Of a stretch of 64,000 bases of DNA, positions 37,004-45,586 are shown in pieces. Within the stretch, counting starts at the first letter, position 1. Every line of letters starts with the position of its first letter. Origin of the DNA: Nocardioides kongjuensis (GTDB taxonomy: Bacteria; Actinomycetota; Actinomycetes; Propionibacteriales; Nocardioidaceae); NCBI RefSeq assembly GCF_013409625.1, contig NZ_JACCBF010000001.1, positions 3,227,001-3,291,000 of the forward strand, read 5' to 3'. The notes under the pieces are model-generated. The model had not been told where the DNA came from, ran no database searches, and worked only from the letters and a program-made list of their open reading frames with translations. Position numbers and translations under genes: made by a program.

Positions 37004-37630
37004 ATGTCCGTTGCCGAGCCCACCCTGCTCAGCGTGCTGCGCGTCGTCGAGCTGAAGGGCCGGGTCCGCGAGGCCGACGTGGCCACGCCCCTGGGGATCG
37101 CCCCCGAGGCGGCCGGGGCCCTGCTGACGGACCTCGAGGGATCCGGCGAGCTGGTCAGGGCCGGCGCCGGCTTCCGGCTCGCCGACCCCGGTCGCGCCCG
37201 GCTGGCCGAGCTGCTCGCCGCCGACGCGGCCACCGTCGACCAGCCCTCCCTCGCCGCGGCGTACGACGACTTCTGCGTCGTCAACGCCGACCTCAAGACC
37301 ATCGTGACCGCCTGGCAGCTCCGGGCCGACGGCACGCCGAACGACCACACCGACGCGGCGTACGACGCCGGGGTGCTCGCGCGCCTCGCCGACCTGCACG
37401 CCCGGGTGCTCCCGCTCGTGGAGCGGCTCGCGCAGGTCGCGCCGCGCCTCGCGCGCTACCCCCAGCGGCTGCAGCACGCGCAGGACCGGCTCTCCGAGGG
37501 CGACACCACCTGGGTCGCCCGCCCGATCCTCGACAGCTACCACACCGTGTGGTTCGAGCTCCACGAGGACCTGATCCAGCTCAGCGGGCGGACCCGCCTC
37601 GAGGAGGCCGTCGCAGGACGCGCGCACTGA
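37004..37630 (+). CDS. Winged-helix protein with unassigned C-terminal domain
   Basis: 208 residues. Residues 5-70 look like a MarR-type winged helix (LLSVLRVVELKGRVREADVA, LLTDLEGSGELVRAGAGFRL). The C-terminal 130 residues are helical, with DDFCVVNADLKTIVTAWQLR and TWVARPILDSYHTVWFELHED, and match no family I can name. GAGGAG precedes ATG. Its stop overlaps the ATG of the flavoprotein by one base (TGATG), so the two act together. It may sense the flavoprotein's substrate or be an accessory subunit. Confidence 0.75.
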   Translation: MSVAEPTLLSVLRVVELKGRVREADVATPLGIAPEAAGALLTDLEGSGELVRAGAGFRLADPGRARLAELLAADAATVDQPSLAAAYDDFCVVNADLKTIVTAWQLRADGTPNDHTDAAYDAGVLARLADLHARVLPLVERLAQVAPRLARYPQRLQHAQDRLSEGDTTWVARPILDSYHTVWFELHEDLIQLSGRTRLEEAVAGRAH

Positions 37631-39123
37631 TGGGCGACCTCGTGGCCGACGTCGTCGTGCTCGGCCACGGCGCCGCCGGCTGTGCCGCGGCGATCGAGGC
37701 CCACGACGCGGGTGCCCGTGTCGTCCTGGTCGACAAGCTGCCCGCTGGCCTGGAGGGCGGCAACACCCGCGTCTCCGGTGGCGCCTGGTGGGAGCCGTCG
37801 AGCGCCGAGCGGGCCGCGGCCTACCTGCGCAGCCTGTGCGGCGAGCGCCCCGTGCCCGAGCCGGTCGTGGCGGCCTGGGCCGAGGAGTGCACCCGCACCA
37901 CGGCATGGATGCGCGAGGTCGTCGGCGCCGAGGTCGGGACCGTGCCGGGCACGCTCGACCGCGGCATCGCCGGCACGGTCGTGGAGGTCCCGCCCGAGTT
38001 CCCCGAGCTCGAGGGCAGCGACGCGGTCACCGGGTGGCGTGCCGTCGGCGGAGCGCTCGGCAGGTCGCGCCTCCTCGCCGCCCTCACCCGGGCCGTGGCC
38101 GCCCGCGACATCACCGTCCTCCTCGGCACCCGTGCCGAGCGCCTCGTCCAGGACGCCGACGGCACCGTCGTCGGCGTCCAGGTCACCGACGCCGACGGCG
38201 CCCGCCGCACCCTCCCTGCGGCGGGCGGCGTCGTGCTCGCCACCGGCGGCTTCGAGGGCGACGTCCGCATGGTCCGCGACTACCTCCGCCTCCCGCAGAC
38301 GCTGACCTGGGGCTCGCCCCACAACACCGGCGACGGGCACCGGATGGCCCAGAAGGCGGGCGCCGACCTGTGGCACATGGACAACATGACCAGCATCGAG
38401 GGCTTCCGGGTCCCCGGCTTCGACAGCGGCTTCTACGCACGGTTCTCGTTCCGCAAGGGCTTCCTCTACGTCGACCACGACGGTCGCCGCTGCGTCGACG
38501 AGCTGCCCCGGACCGGGCACGGCCAGGCCCGCGTGCACGGCGCCTACGAGCACGTCCCGGTCCGCAGCCTGCACGCCGTCTTCGACGAGGCGACCCGCCT
38601 CGCCGGACCGATCTCGCCCACCGCGGCGATGCTGCCGGTCGGCTGGAACGTGCTGGTCGAGGACTACGAGTGGAGCTGGGACAACAGCGTCGAGATCGAG
38701 AAGGGCTGGCTGCACAGGGCCGACACCCTCGAGGAGCTGGCGCCGCTGATCGGCGTCGACCCGGAGCTCCTCGTCGCCTCGGTCGAGCGCTACAACGCGG
38801 CCTGCGCAGCCGGGTTCGACGAGCAGCTCGGCCGGGACCCGTCGACCCTGGTCGCGCTCGGCGACGGCCCCTACTACGCGTTCACGTCGGCACCGATGCT
38901 GGCCTGGAGCAACGGCGGCCCGCGCCGCAACGAGCACGCCGAGGTCCTCGACCCGTTCGGCGAGACCATCGCCGGCCTGTACGCCGCCGGCGGGGTCAGC
39001 ACGACCTACAGCTGGTGCAAGGACGGCGGCATGCACATCGCCGACGCGCTCGCGTTCGGCCGCATCGCCGGTCGCCGAGCCAGTGCTCGGGCGCGCGTGC
39101 TCAGCGCACGATCGCAGGGTTGA
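37630..39123 (+). CDS. FAD-dependent fumarate-reductase/KstD-family dehydrogenase
   Basis: 497 residues. VVVLGHGAAGCAAAIEAHDAG binds FAD; GGNTRVSGGAW, ATGGFEGDVRMVRDYL and the C-terminal YSWCKDGGMHIADALAFGRIAG follow the tricarballylate/fumarate-reductase branch, not classical KstD. Substrate unknown; an alkene or cyclic enone is likely. It is coupled to the winged-helix gene and its end overlaps the convergent SDR by 23 bases. Confidence 0.82.
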   Translation: MGDLVADVVVLGHGAAGCAAAIEAHDAGARVVLVDKLPAGLEGGNTRVSGGAWWEPSSAERAAAYLRSLCGERPVPEPVVAAWAEECTRTTAWMREVVGAEVGTVPGTLDRGIAGTVVEVPPEFPELEGSDAVTGWRAVGGALGRSRLLAALTRAVAARDITVLLGTRAERLVQDADGTVVGVQVTDADGARRTLPAAGGVVLATGGFEGDVRMVRDYLRLPQTLTWGSPHNTGDGHRMAQKAGADLWHMDNMTSIEGFRVPGFDSGFYARFSFRKGFLYVDHDGRRCVDELPRTGHGQARVHGAYEHVPVRSLHAVFDEATRLAGPISPTAAMLPVGWNVLVEDYEWSWDNSVEIEKGWLHRADTLEELAPLIGVDPELLVASVERYNAACAAGFDEQLGRDPSTLVALGDGPYYAFTSAPMLAWSNGGPRRNEHAEVLDPFGETIAGLYAAGGVSTTYSWCKDGGMHIADALAFGRIAGRRASARARVLSARSQG

Positions 39124-39925
39124 CCGCGGGCGGGCCGCCCAGCATCGACCGGTGCGAGGGCGGCTGTGCGCCGTCGACGTCGGTCACGCCGAGCTCGACG
39201 GCGAGCTCGGCGTTCACCACCGTCTGCCCGTTCCAGCGGGTTCGCTCGGGGTGCTGCCAGAGGGCGGCGATCACCCTGCCGGGGAGCTCGACGGACTCGG
39301 TGCGTGCCGCCAGGTCGCCGTATCGGTCGGGGTCGGCCTCCAGCGCAGCCTGCGTCCGCTCGGTGCGCAGGATGCCCATCCACAACGACACCGCGGTCAC
39401 GCCGTGCGGCTCGAGGTCGATGCCGAAGTCGTGGGCGAGCCGGTCGACACCGGCCTTCGCGGCGCCGTACGCCGGGCCGTGCATGTAGCAGCCGCCGCCG
39501 AAGGACGAGGTGTTGACGAGCAGTCCGCGGGCTGTGACCAGCAGCGGCGCCGCGTGCCAGCTGGCGGCGTACGTCGAGCGCAGGCCGACGTCGAACATCG
39601 CCTGGTGCGCGAGCGGCCGCTCCCAGAACGGCAGGTCGTCGCCGAGCCCGGGAGGCAGGGCGATCGCGTTGTTGACGAGGACGTCGAGGCGACCCTGTTC
39701 CTCCCCCACTCGGCTGAACAGGGCCGCCACGGCGGCGTCGTCACCGTGGTCGCAGAGCACGCCGATCCCGTGGCCGCCGCGGACGCCGACCTCTGCGGCG
39801 ACGTCGGCCACGGACGCGGAGCGGCCGGTCACGTAGATGGTCGCGCCGAGGTCGCCGAGCGCCAGCGCGATGCCGCGACCGACGCCCCGCGAGGCGCCGG
39901 TCACGACGGCGACGGGTGCGGTCAC
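39101..39925 (-). CDS. SDR-family oxidoreductase
   Basis: 274 residues. TGASRGVG, NNAI, NTSSFGGG and the catalytic YGAAK are present. The sequence HGPAYGAAKAGVDRLAHDFGIDL and the long C-terminal tail (TRWNGQTVVNAELAVELGVTD) recall the DHRS1-like SDRs. GTG start at 39925 overlaps the PPDK-like stop (GTGA); an in-frame frame upstream is inside that gene. It is last in the second steroid operon. Confidence 0.84.
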   Translation of the reverse strand: MTAPVAVVTGASRGVGRGIALALGDLGATIYVTGRSASVADVAAEVGVRGGHGIGVLCDHGDDAAVAALFSRVGEEQGRLDVLVNNAIALPPGLGDDLPFWERPLAHQAMFDVGLRSTYAASWHAAPLLVTARGLLVNTSSFGGGCYMHGPAYGAAKAGVDRLAHDFGIDLEPHGVTAVSLWMGILRTERTQAALEADPDRYGDLAARTESVELPGRVIAALWQHPERTRWNGQTVVNAELAVELGVTDVDGAQPPSHRSMLGGPPAVNPAIVR

Positions 39926-41373
39926 TCCGCCTCCGCTGCCCACGCCTGCAGGCGGGCGAGGTAGGGGTTCTCCTCGGCGGCGACGCTCTCGATCCGGCCC
40001 TCCCAGACCTGACCCGTGGCGCCGTCGACGGTGATCTCGCGACCCACCAGCGACTCGACGGTGCCGGCACCGCAGCCGACCACGCAGGGGCGCGCGATCT
40101 CGCGGCTCACGACGGCGGCGTGCGAGGTCGCGCCGCCGTACTCGGTGACGATGCCGTTGGCGGCGAGCATGCCGTGCAGGTCGTCGGGCGAGGTGGCGGA
40201 GCGGACCAGGATGACGTCCTCGCCCGCCTCCGCGCGCTCCTCGGCCTCGTCCGGGTCGGCGACGGCGACGCCGTACGCCAGGCCGGGGCAGGCCGACTCA
40301 CCGGTCGCGACCGGCGTTCCGACGCCGGCGCCGGACGCGGCCTCGACGACCGCCTGCAGCTGCTCGGCGCTGACCTGGGCCACGGCCTCGGCCGGCGTGA
40401 GCACGCCCTCGTCGACCAGGTCGACCGCGATCCGTACGGCGGCCGCCGCCGTCCGCTTGGCCGACCGGGTCTGCAGCAGCCACAGCCGCCCGCCCTCGAC
40501 GGTGAACTCGATGTCCTGCACGTCGCGCCCGGACTCCTCCAGGGTCGCGGTCGCCTTCATCAGGTCGGCGTGCACCGCCGGCATCTGCTCGGCGAGCATC
40601 GCCAGCGGCTGCGGGGTGACCCGGCCGGAGACGACGTCCTCGCCCTGGCCGCGGGCGAGCCACTCGCCGAAGGGCGCGGGCTCGCCGGTGCTCGGGTCGC
40701 GCGAGAAGAGCACGCCGGTGCCGGAGTGGTCGTCGAGGTTGCCGAAGACCATCGCCTGCACGGTGACGGCGGTGCCGAGGTCGTCGGCGATCCCCTGCGT
40801 GCGGCGGTAGGTCTGGGCGCGAGCGGACTGCCAGGACCCGAAGACGGCGGCGACGGCGGCACGGAGCTGGGCCCACGCGTCGTCGGGGACCGGGCCCTCG
40901 GCAACGGTCTCCTGGTACTGCCGGACGAAGCGCTCGCGGGTGTCGGCGACGTGCGCCTCGTCGCCGCTCTCGGCGACCAGCGCGGCCGCGGTGGCGTCGG
41001 TGAGGCCGAGGTTGAGGACGGTGTCCATCATCCCGGGCATGCTGACCGGCGCGCCGCTGCGGACGGAGACGAGCAGGGGACGCTCGGTGCTGCCGAAGCT
41101 GCGGCCGGTCTCCTCCTCGAGGAAGGCGACGCCGCGTCGTACCTGCTCCCAGACGTCGTCGGGGACGGTGCCGTCCGCCGCGTAGAAGGCCGCGCAGCAG
41201 CCGGTGGTGAGAGCGACGGCGGGCGGGACGGGCAGCCCGAGGGCGCGCATCGCGTTGACGCTCCAGGCCTTGCCCCCGATGGCGGCACGGTCGAGGTCGC
41301 AGCTGCCGTCGAGGCGGACGACGTCGGCGGTGATGCCGGCAGCGATGGCCGGGCGGTCGATGGTCGCCATCAT
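39922..41373 (-). CDS. PPDK-like protein lacking the PEP/pyruvate domain
   Basis: 483 residues, about half of normal PPDK (870-880). The ATP-grasp part is clear (IGGKAWSVNAMRALGLPVPP, SVRSGAPVSMPGMMDTVLNL, VQAMVFGN, GVLFSRDPSTGEP, DIEFTVEGGRLWLLQTRS) and so is the swivelling His domain (GGATSHAAVVSREIARPCVVG, His 418). The C-terminal barrel that holds PEP/pyruvate is missing and the gene ends cleanly, so it is not a random truncation. It could phosphorylate itself from ATP and pass phosphate to a partner, as in phenylphosphate synthase. Overlaps both neighbours by 4 bases. Confidence 0.87.
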   Translation of the reverse strand: MMATIDRPAIAAGITADVVRLDGSCDLDRAAIGGKAWSVNAMRALGLPVPPAVALTTGCCAAFYAADGTVPDDVWEQVRRGVAFLEEETGRSFGSTERPLLVSVRSGAPVSMPGMMDTVLNLGLTDATAAALVAESGDEAHVADTRERFVRQYQETVAEGPVPDDAWAQLRAAVAAVFGSWQSARAQTYRRTQGIADDLGTAVTVQAMVFGNLDDHSGTGVLFSRDPSTGEPAPFGEWLARGQGEDVVSGRVTPQPLAMLAEQMPAVHADLMKATATLEESGRDVQDIEFTVEGGRLWLLQTRSAKRTAAAAVRIAVDLVDEGVLTPAEAVAQVSAEQLQAVVEAASGAGVGTPVATGESACPGLAYGVAVADPDEAEERAEAGEDVILVRSATSPDDLHGMLAANGIVTEYGGATSHAAVVSREIARPCVVGCGAGTVESLVGREITVDGATGQVWEGRIESVAAEENPYLARLQAWAAEAE

Positions 41374-42119
41374 GAGAAGTACAGACCGCTGGTGATGCCA
41401 CCGTCGACGACGAACTCGCCGCCGGTCGAGTAGCTGGACTGGTCGGAGAGCAGGAACGCCACGAGCGGCGACACCTCCTCGGGCTGGCCCCAGCGCGGGA
41501 TCGGGAACTTCGCGAACGCTGCACCGGCGGCGTCGCCGCCCTCGTGCTGCGTCATCGGGGTGGCGATGCCACCGGGGTGGACCGAGTTGACCCGGATGCC
41601 GGCGGGGCCGAGCTCCTGGGCCGCCGCCTTCGTCAGGCCGCGGACCGCGAACTTGCTGGCGGTGTAGGCGGTCGTGAAGGCGGTGCCGAGCAGGCCGTTG
41701 ATCGAGGAGATGTTGACGATCGAGCCGCCACCGGCCTCGGTGATCACCGGGGCGACCGCACGCAGGCCGAGGAAGGTGCCGGTCACGTTGATGTCCATCA
41801 TCCGCTGGAACGCCTCGGGCGTGGTGTCGGCGAGCGAGCCGAAGCTGAGCACGCCGGCGTTGTTGACCAGGCCGTGCACGGCGCCGAAGGTCTCCGTGGC
41901 GGTCGCGACGACCGCGTCCCAGTCGGCTGCCGAGGTCACGTCCTGGTGCACGAAGACGGCGTCGTCGCCGAGCTCCTTGGCGAGGATCTCGCCGGCGTCG
42001 TCGATGACGTCGCCGATGACGACCCGGGCGCCCTCGGCGATCAGGTGGCGGGCGTGCGAGGCGCCCATGCCACGGGCACCGCCCGTGATGATGATGACGC
42101 GTCCGTCAAGCGTTCCCAT
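41370..42119 (-). CDS. 3alpha/20beta-hydroxysteroid-dehydrogenase-like SDR
   Basis: 249 residues. TGGARGMGASHARHLIAEGA, NNAG, ISSINGLLGT, YTASK and SVHPGGIATPMT match FabG3/Rv2002-type 20beta-hydroxysteroid dehydrogenases. It likely interconverts hydroxy- and ketosteroids with NAD(H). Its stop overlaps the start of the PPDK-like gene (ATGA), and it starts 32 bases after kstD. Confidence 0.88.
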   Translation of the reverse strand: MGTLDGRVIIITGGARGMGASHARHLIAEGARVVIGDVIDDAGEILAKELGDDAVFVHQDVTSAADWDAVVATATETFGAVHGLVNNAGVLSFGSLADTTPEAFQRMMDINVTGTFLGLRAVAPVITEAGGGSIVNISSINGLLGTAFTTAYTASKFAVRGLTKAAAQELGPAGIRVNSVHPGGIATPMTQHEGGDAAGAAFAKFPIPRWGQPEEVSPLVAFLLSDQSSYSTGGEFVVDGGITSGLYFS

Positions 42120-42151
42120 GTCGCGAATCTCCTTGTCCTGCGGGGAATTCC

Positions 42152-43822
42152 TCAGTTGGTGGCGCCGGCGGCGTGCAGCGCGGCGAGGTAGCCGAAGACC
42201 ATCGCGGGACCGATGGTCGCGCCGGCACCGGCGTAGTCGTTGCCCATGACCGAGGCGGCCACGTTGCCGGTGGCGTAGAGGCCGGTCACGGCGTTGCCGT
42301 CGGCGTCGAGCACCTTGCCGAGGCGGTCGGTCACGAGACCGCCCTTGGTGCCGAGGTCGCCGGCCTCGATGCGCACGGCGTAGTACGGCGCGTTGTCGAC
42401 GGCGCCGAGCACCGGGTTCGGCAGCGTCGGGTCGCCGTAGTAGCGCTCGTAGGCGCTCTCGCCGCGGCCGAAGTCGGCGTCCTCGCCGCTCGCGACGATC
42501 TCGTTCCAGCGCTGCACGCTGGCGGTGAGGGTCGCGGCGTCCATGCCGGTCAGGCGCGCCAGCTCGTCGAGGGTCGAGGCCTTGTGGGCGGTGCCGGCGT
42601 CGTACCACTTCTGCGGCAGGTCGGCGCCCGGGACGGTGGCGCCGAACGGGTAGCGGCGGCGCGCGGTCTGGTCCATCACGAACCACAGGTAGGGGTGGCC
42701 GTGGGCGATCTGGTCGTGGACGAAGGTGACGTACGGCGACGCCTCGTTCGTGAACCGCTCGCCCTTCGGCGAGAGGATCACCGAGTTGGGGATCGACCGC
42801 TCGGAGACGAGCGAGTGCACGCGGCCGTCCGGCTTGCGCACCGCCGGCATCCACCAGGCGTCGTCCATCAGGTCGAGCGCACCACCGGCAGCGTGGCCGA
42901 TCAGGATGCCGTCGCCGGTGTTGGTGTCGGCGCCGCCGGAGACGTCGGCGCGACCGACCTCGGGGAGGTACTCCTTGCGCATCGCCTCGTTGTGGTCGAA
43001 GCCGCCGCTGGCGATGATCACGCCGCGCCGCGCCCGGATCCGGTACGACGCTCCGTCGCGCTCGACGACGGCGCCGACCACGGCGCCGTCCTCGTCGCGG
43101 ACGAGGTCGAGCAGCGGGGTCTCCAGCCAGACCGGGACGCCGGCGTCGCGCAGCGAGATCCGCAGCCGGGCGACCAGCGCCTGGCCGAGGGAGACCATCT
43201 GGCGGCGGCGCAGCTTGTTGAGCGTCGACCTCACGCCGAGCTTGAGCGCACGCCAGCGGCCGCGCCAGGTGCGGGTGACCATGTTGAGGTGCACGTAGTC
43301 GGCCGAGGTGATGATCAGGCCGCCGGGGACCTTCATCGCGCTGCCGCGCTGGGTGTAGGCGAGCTCGCCGAGCTGGTGCATGTCGAACGGGGGGCACTCG
43401 ACGGAACGGCCCTCGGGACGCCCCCCAGGCGCCTCGGGGTGGTAGTCCGAGTAGCCGGGGCACCAGCTGAAGGTCAGGTGCCGGGCGTGCTTCTCGAACA
43501 TCTCGAACATGGCCGGGCCGTGGTGGGCGTAGGCCACCAGCCGGTCGCGGCCGATCGAGCCCTGGGTGATGTGCTCGAGGTACTCGACCACCCGCTCCTC
43601 GGGGTCCGTGATGCCCGCGCGGGCCAGGGTCGGGTTGTTCGGGACCCAGATGCCGCCACCGGACAGCGCCGTCGTGCCGCCGTACGTCGTGGCCTTCTCG
43701 ACGAGCAGGGTGTCGAGGCGGGACAGGGCGCCGGTGAGCGCGGCGGTCATGCCGCCCGCGCCCGCGCCGACCACGAGCAGGTCGACCTCGTGCTGCCAGG
43801 CCGTCGTGGTCGGGTCCGTCAT
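42152..43822 (-). CDS. kstD: 3-ketosteroid delta1-dehydrogenase KstD
   Basis: 556 residues, the usual KstD size. FAD motif VVGAGAGGMTAALTGAL, then YGGTTALSGGGIWVPNN; ASGGFDHNEAM; the catalytic region APYYAVRIEAGDLGTKGG with Tyr for proton abstraction; and the end NDYAGAGATIGPAMVFGYLAA. It introduces the C1-C2 double bond in ring A, which together with 9alpha-hydroxylation by KshA leads to ring B opening. AGGAGGACACG precedes ATG. A 85-base gap separates it from the upstream flavoprotein. Confidence 0.9.
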   Translation of the reverse strand: MTDPTTTAWQHEVDLLVVGAGAGGMTAALTGALSRLDTLLVEKATTYGGTTALSGGGIWVPNNPTLARAGITDPEERVVEYLEHITQGSIGRDRLVAYAHHGPAMFEMFEKHARHLTFSWCPGYSDYHPEAPGGRPEGRSVECPPFDMHQLGELAYTQRGSAMKVPGGLIITSADYVHLNMVTRTWRGRWRALKLGVRSTLNKLRRRQMVSLGQALVARLRISLRDAGVPVWLETPLLDLVRDEDGAVVGAVVERDGASYRIRARRGVIIASGGFDHNEAMRKEYLPEVGRADVSGGADTNTGDGILIGHAAGGALDLMDDAWWMPAVRKPDGRVHSLVSERSIPNSVILSPKGERFTNEASPYVTFVHDQIAHGHPYLWFVMDQTARRRYPFGATVPGADLPQKWYDAGTAHKASTLDELARLTGMDAATLTASVQRWNEIVASGEDADFGRGESAYERYYGDPTLPNPVLGAVDNAPYYAVRIEAGDLGTKGGLVTDRLGKVLDADGNAVTGLYATGNVAASVMGNDYAGAGATIGPAMVFGYLAALHAAGATN

Positions 43823-43907
43823 CGTGTCCTCCTGGGGTGCTGCTCGGGTCGTGGGCGTGCGGCCCTAGACAACGCACTGGCGTGCCCCGGTGGGGCGGAA
43901 GTCCCGT

Positions 43908-45443
43908 TCAGCGAGAAGCGCCGGAACCGAGTGCGTCGAGCACGGCGAGGTGGCCGAAGACCATGCTGGCCGCGATCGGGTTGCCGCCGCCGGGGTACGT
44001 CGTACCGGTCACCGCGGCCATCGAGTTGCCGGCCGCGTAGAGACCGGCGATGACCGTGCCGTCGGGGCGCAGCACGCGGGCGTGCTCGTCGGTGACCAGG
44101 CCGCCCTTGGTGCCGAGGTCGGACAGGCCGAAGGCGACCGCGTGGAACGGGCCCTTCTCGATCGGGACCAGCGGCGAGCCACCGCCGGCGAAGGAGCGGT
44201 CGTAGGGCTCGTCGCCGCGGCCGAAGTCGGGGTCGTGCCCGGCCGCCGCGTGCTCGTTGAACCGGGCGACGGTGGCCTCGAGGGCGTCGGCCGGTACGCC
44301 GATCGCGGCCGCCAGCTCGGCGACGGTGTCGGCGGTGTGCCAGAGCCCGGCGGCGACGTACTCCTCCGCGGGGGCGAGGGGCAGCGTCGTCGAGCGGACC
44401 GGCGGCAGCGCGCCGTCGCGGTCGTCGTGGACCATCCAGTACCTCTCACCCACGCGGCCCGAGCGCTGGGCGTCGATGACGTCACGGCCGAGGCGGTCGT
44501 AGGGCAGCGACTCGTTGACGAACCGCTCGCCGTCGGCGTCGACGAAGATCCCCCCGGTGAACCAGAGCGAGAACGACGTGGTGCCGTCGGGGTGCGCGAT
44601 GCCGGGCGCCCACCAGGCCTGGTCCATCAGGTCGGTGGCGGCGCCGATGTCGATGCCGGCCTGGATGGCGAGGCCACGGTTGGACGCGGGGCCCATCGCA
44701 CCGCTCACGGCGCCGGGGACGCCGTGCTGCTCGCGCATCGCGGCGTTGTGCTCGAAGCCGCCCGAGGCGAGGACGACGCCGCGGGTGGCGCGGACGCGGC
44801 GCTCGCCGGCGACCAGACCGACGACGCGGCCGTCCTCGACGACCAGCTCGGTGCAGGCGGCGTCGAGGCGCAGCTCGGCCGTGTCGAGGCGCCCGAGGGC
44901 CAGCAGGAAGCGGCCGATCAGGGCCTGACCGCCGATCAGGGTGTCGGCGGGGGCCGCGCCGGCGCGGTCGACCTTGAGCGGCGGGCGCAGCTGCTCCGCG
45001 AGCGGGCCGAGCTCGGCCGGGTCGAGCGGCAGCGCGCGGATCTGGCGCTCGACCGCGGCCCCGGGGACCGAGCCGAAGTAGTCGGGCCACGCGAACGGCT
45101 CGAACGCGAAGGCGTCGTCCTCGAGCAGCCGGTCGACCAGGGCCGGTCCGGTGGCCAGGAAGGTGTCCTGCAGGGTGCGCGGGGTGCGGTCGCCGACCAC
45201 GGCGTGGAAGTAGTCGCGCGCCTCGTCGGCGTCGTCGTGGCCCGCGGCGCGCAGCACGGTGTTGCCCGGGAACCAGATGCCGCCTCCCGAGTAGGCGGTG
45301 GTGCCGCCGTACGCGCCGCCGGCCTCGACGAGCAGCACCGAGGCGCCCGCCCGCGCTGCCGTCCAGGCGGCCGTCATGCCGCCCCCGCCGGAGCCCACCA
45401 CCACGACGTCGAAGGTCTCGTCCCACTCAGGATTGCTCGTCAC
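43908..45443 (-). CDS. Second KstD-family flavoprotein
   Basis: 511 residues. VVVVGSGGGGMTAAWTAARAG, YGGTTAYSGGGIWFPGN, ASGGFEHNAAM, FHAVAFGLSDLGTKGGLVTD and TTYPGGGNPIAASMVFGHLA follow KstD, but the Tyr pair before the GDLGTKGG-like loop is PFHAV, so the catalytic Tyr is not obvious. It may act on another steroid or be a delta4-reductase type enzyme. The GTG at 45443 has no good ribosome site; longer starts up to 45572 are open, so the N-terminus is uncertain. Confidence 0.8.
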   Translation of the reverse strand: MTSNPEWDETFDVVVVGSGGGGMTAAWTAARAGASVLLVEAGGAYGGTTAYSGGGIWFPGNTVLRAAGHDDADEARDYFHAVVGDRTPRTLQDTFLATGPALVDRLLEDDAFAFEPFAWPDYFGSVPGAAVERQIRALPLDPAELGPLAEQLRPPLKVDRAGAAPADTLIGGQALIGRFLLALGRLDTAELRLDAACTELVVEDGRVVGLVAGERRVRATRGVVLASGGFEHNAAMREQHGVPGAVSGAMGPASNRGLAIQAGIDIGAATDLMDQAWWAPGIAHPDGTTSFSLWFTGGIFVDADGERFVNESLPYDRLGRDVIDAQRSGRVGERYWMVHDDRDGALPPVRSTTLPLAPAEEYVAAGLWHTADTVAELAAAIGVPADALEATVARFNEHAAAGHDPDFGRGDEPYDRSFAGGGSPLVPIEKGPFHAVAFGLSDLGTKGGLVTDEHARVLRPDGTVIAGLYAAGNSMAAVTGTTYPGGGNPIAASMVFGHLAVLDALGSGASR

Positions 45444-45586
45444 GGACCGGGAGCCTGCGGCCGTCCTCGGCCCGCCGTTCGGGGTCTCCCGCTGAGTGGG
45501 ACTCCGCGACGTGACCGCCCTCACGGGCCGGACGCTCCTCGTCTGGCCCCGTACGACGGGCCGGTGAACCACGAGGAGGAGAGTCC

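Noticed and set aside
36337..37629. An upstream extension of the flavoprotein frame
   Set aside because: The first 430 codons overlap the phosphatase in antisense and the winged-helix gene; the real start is ATG 37630 in TGATG.
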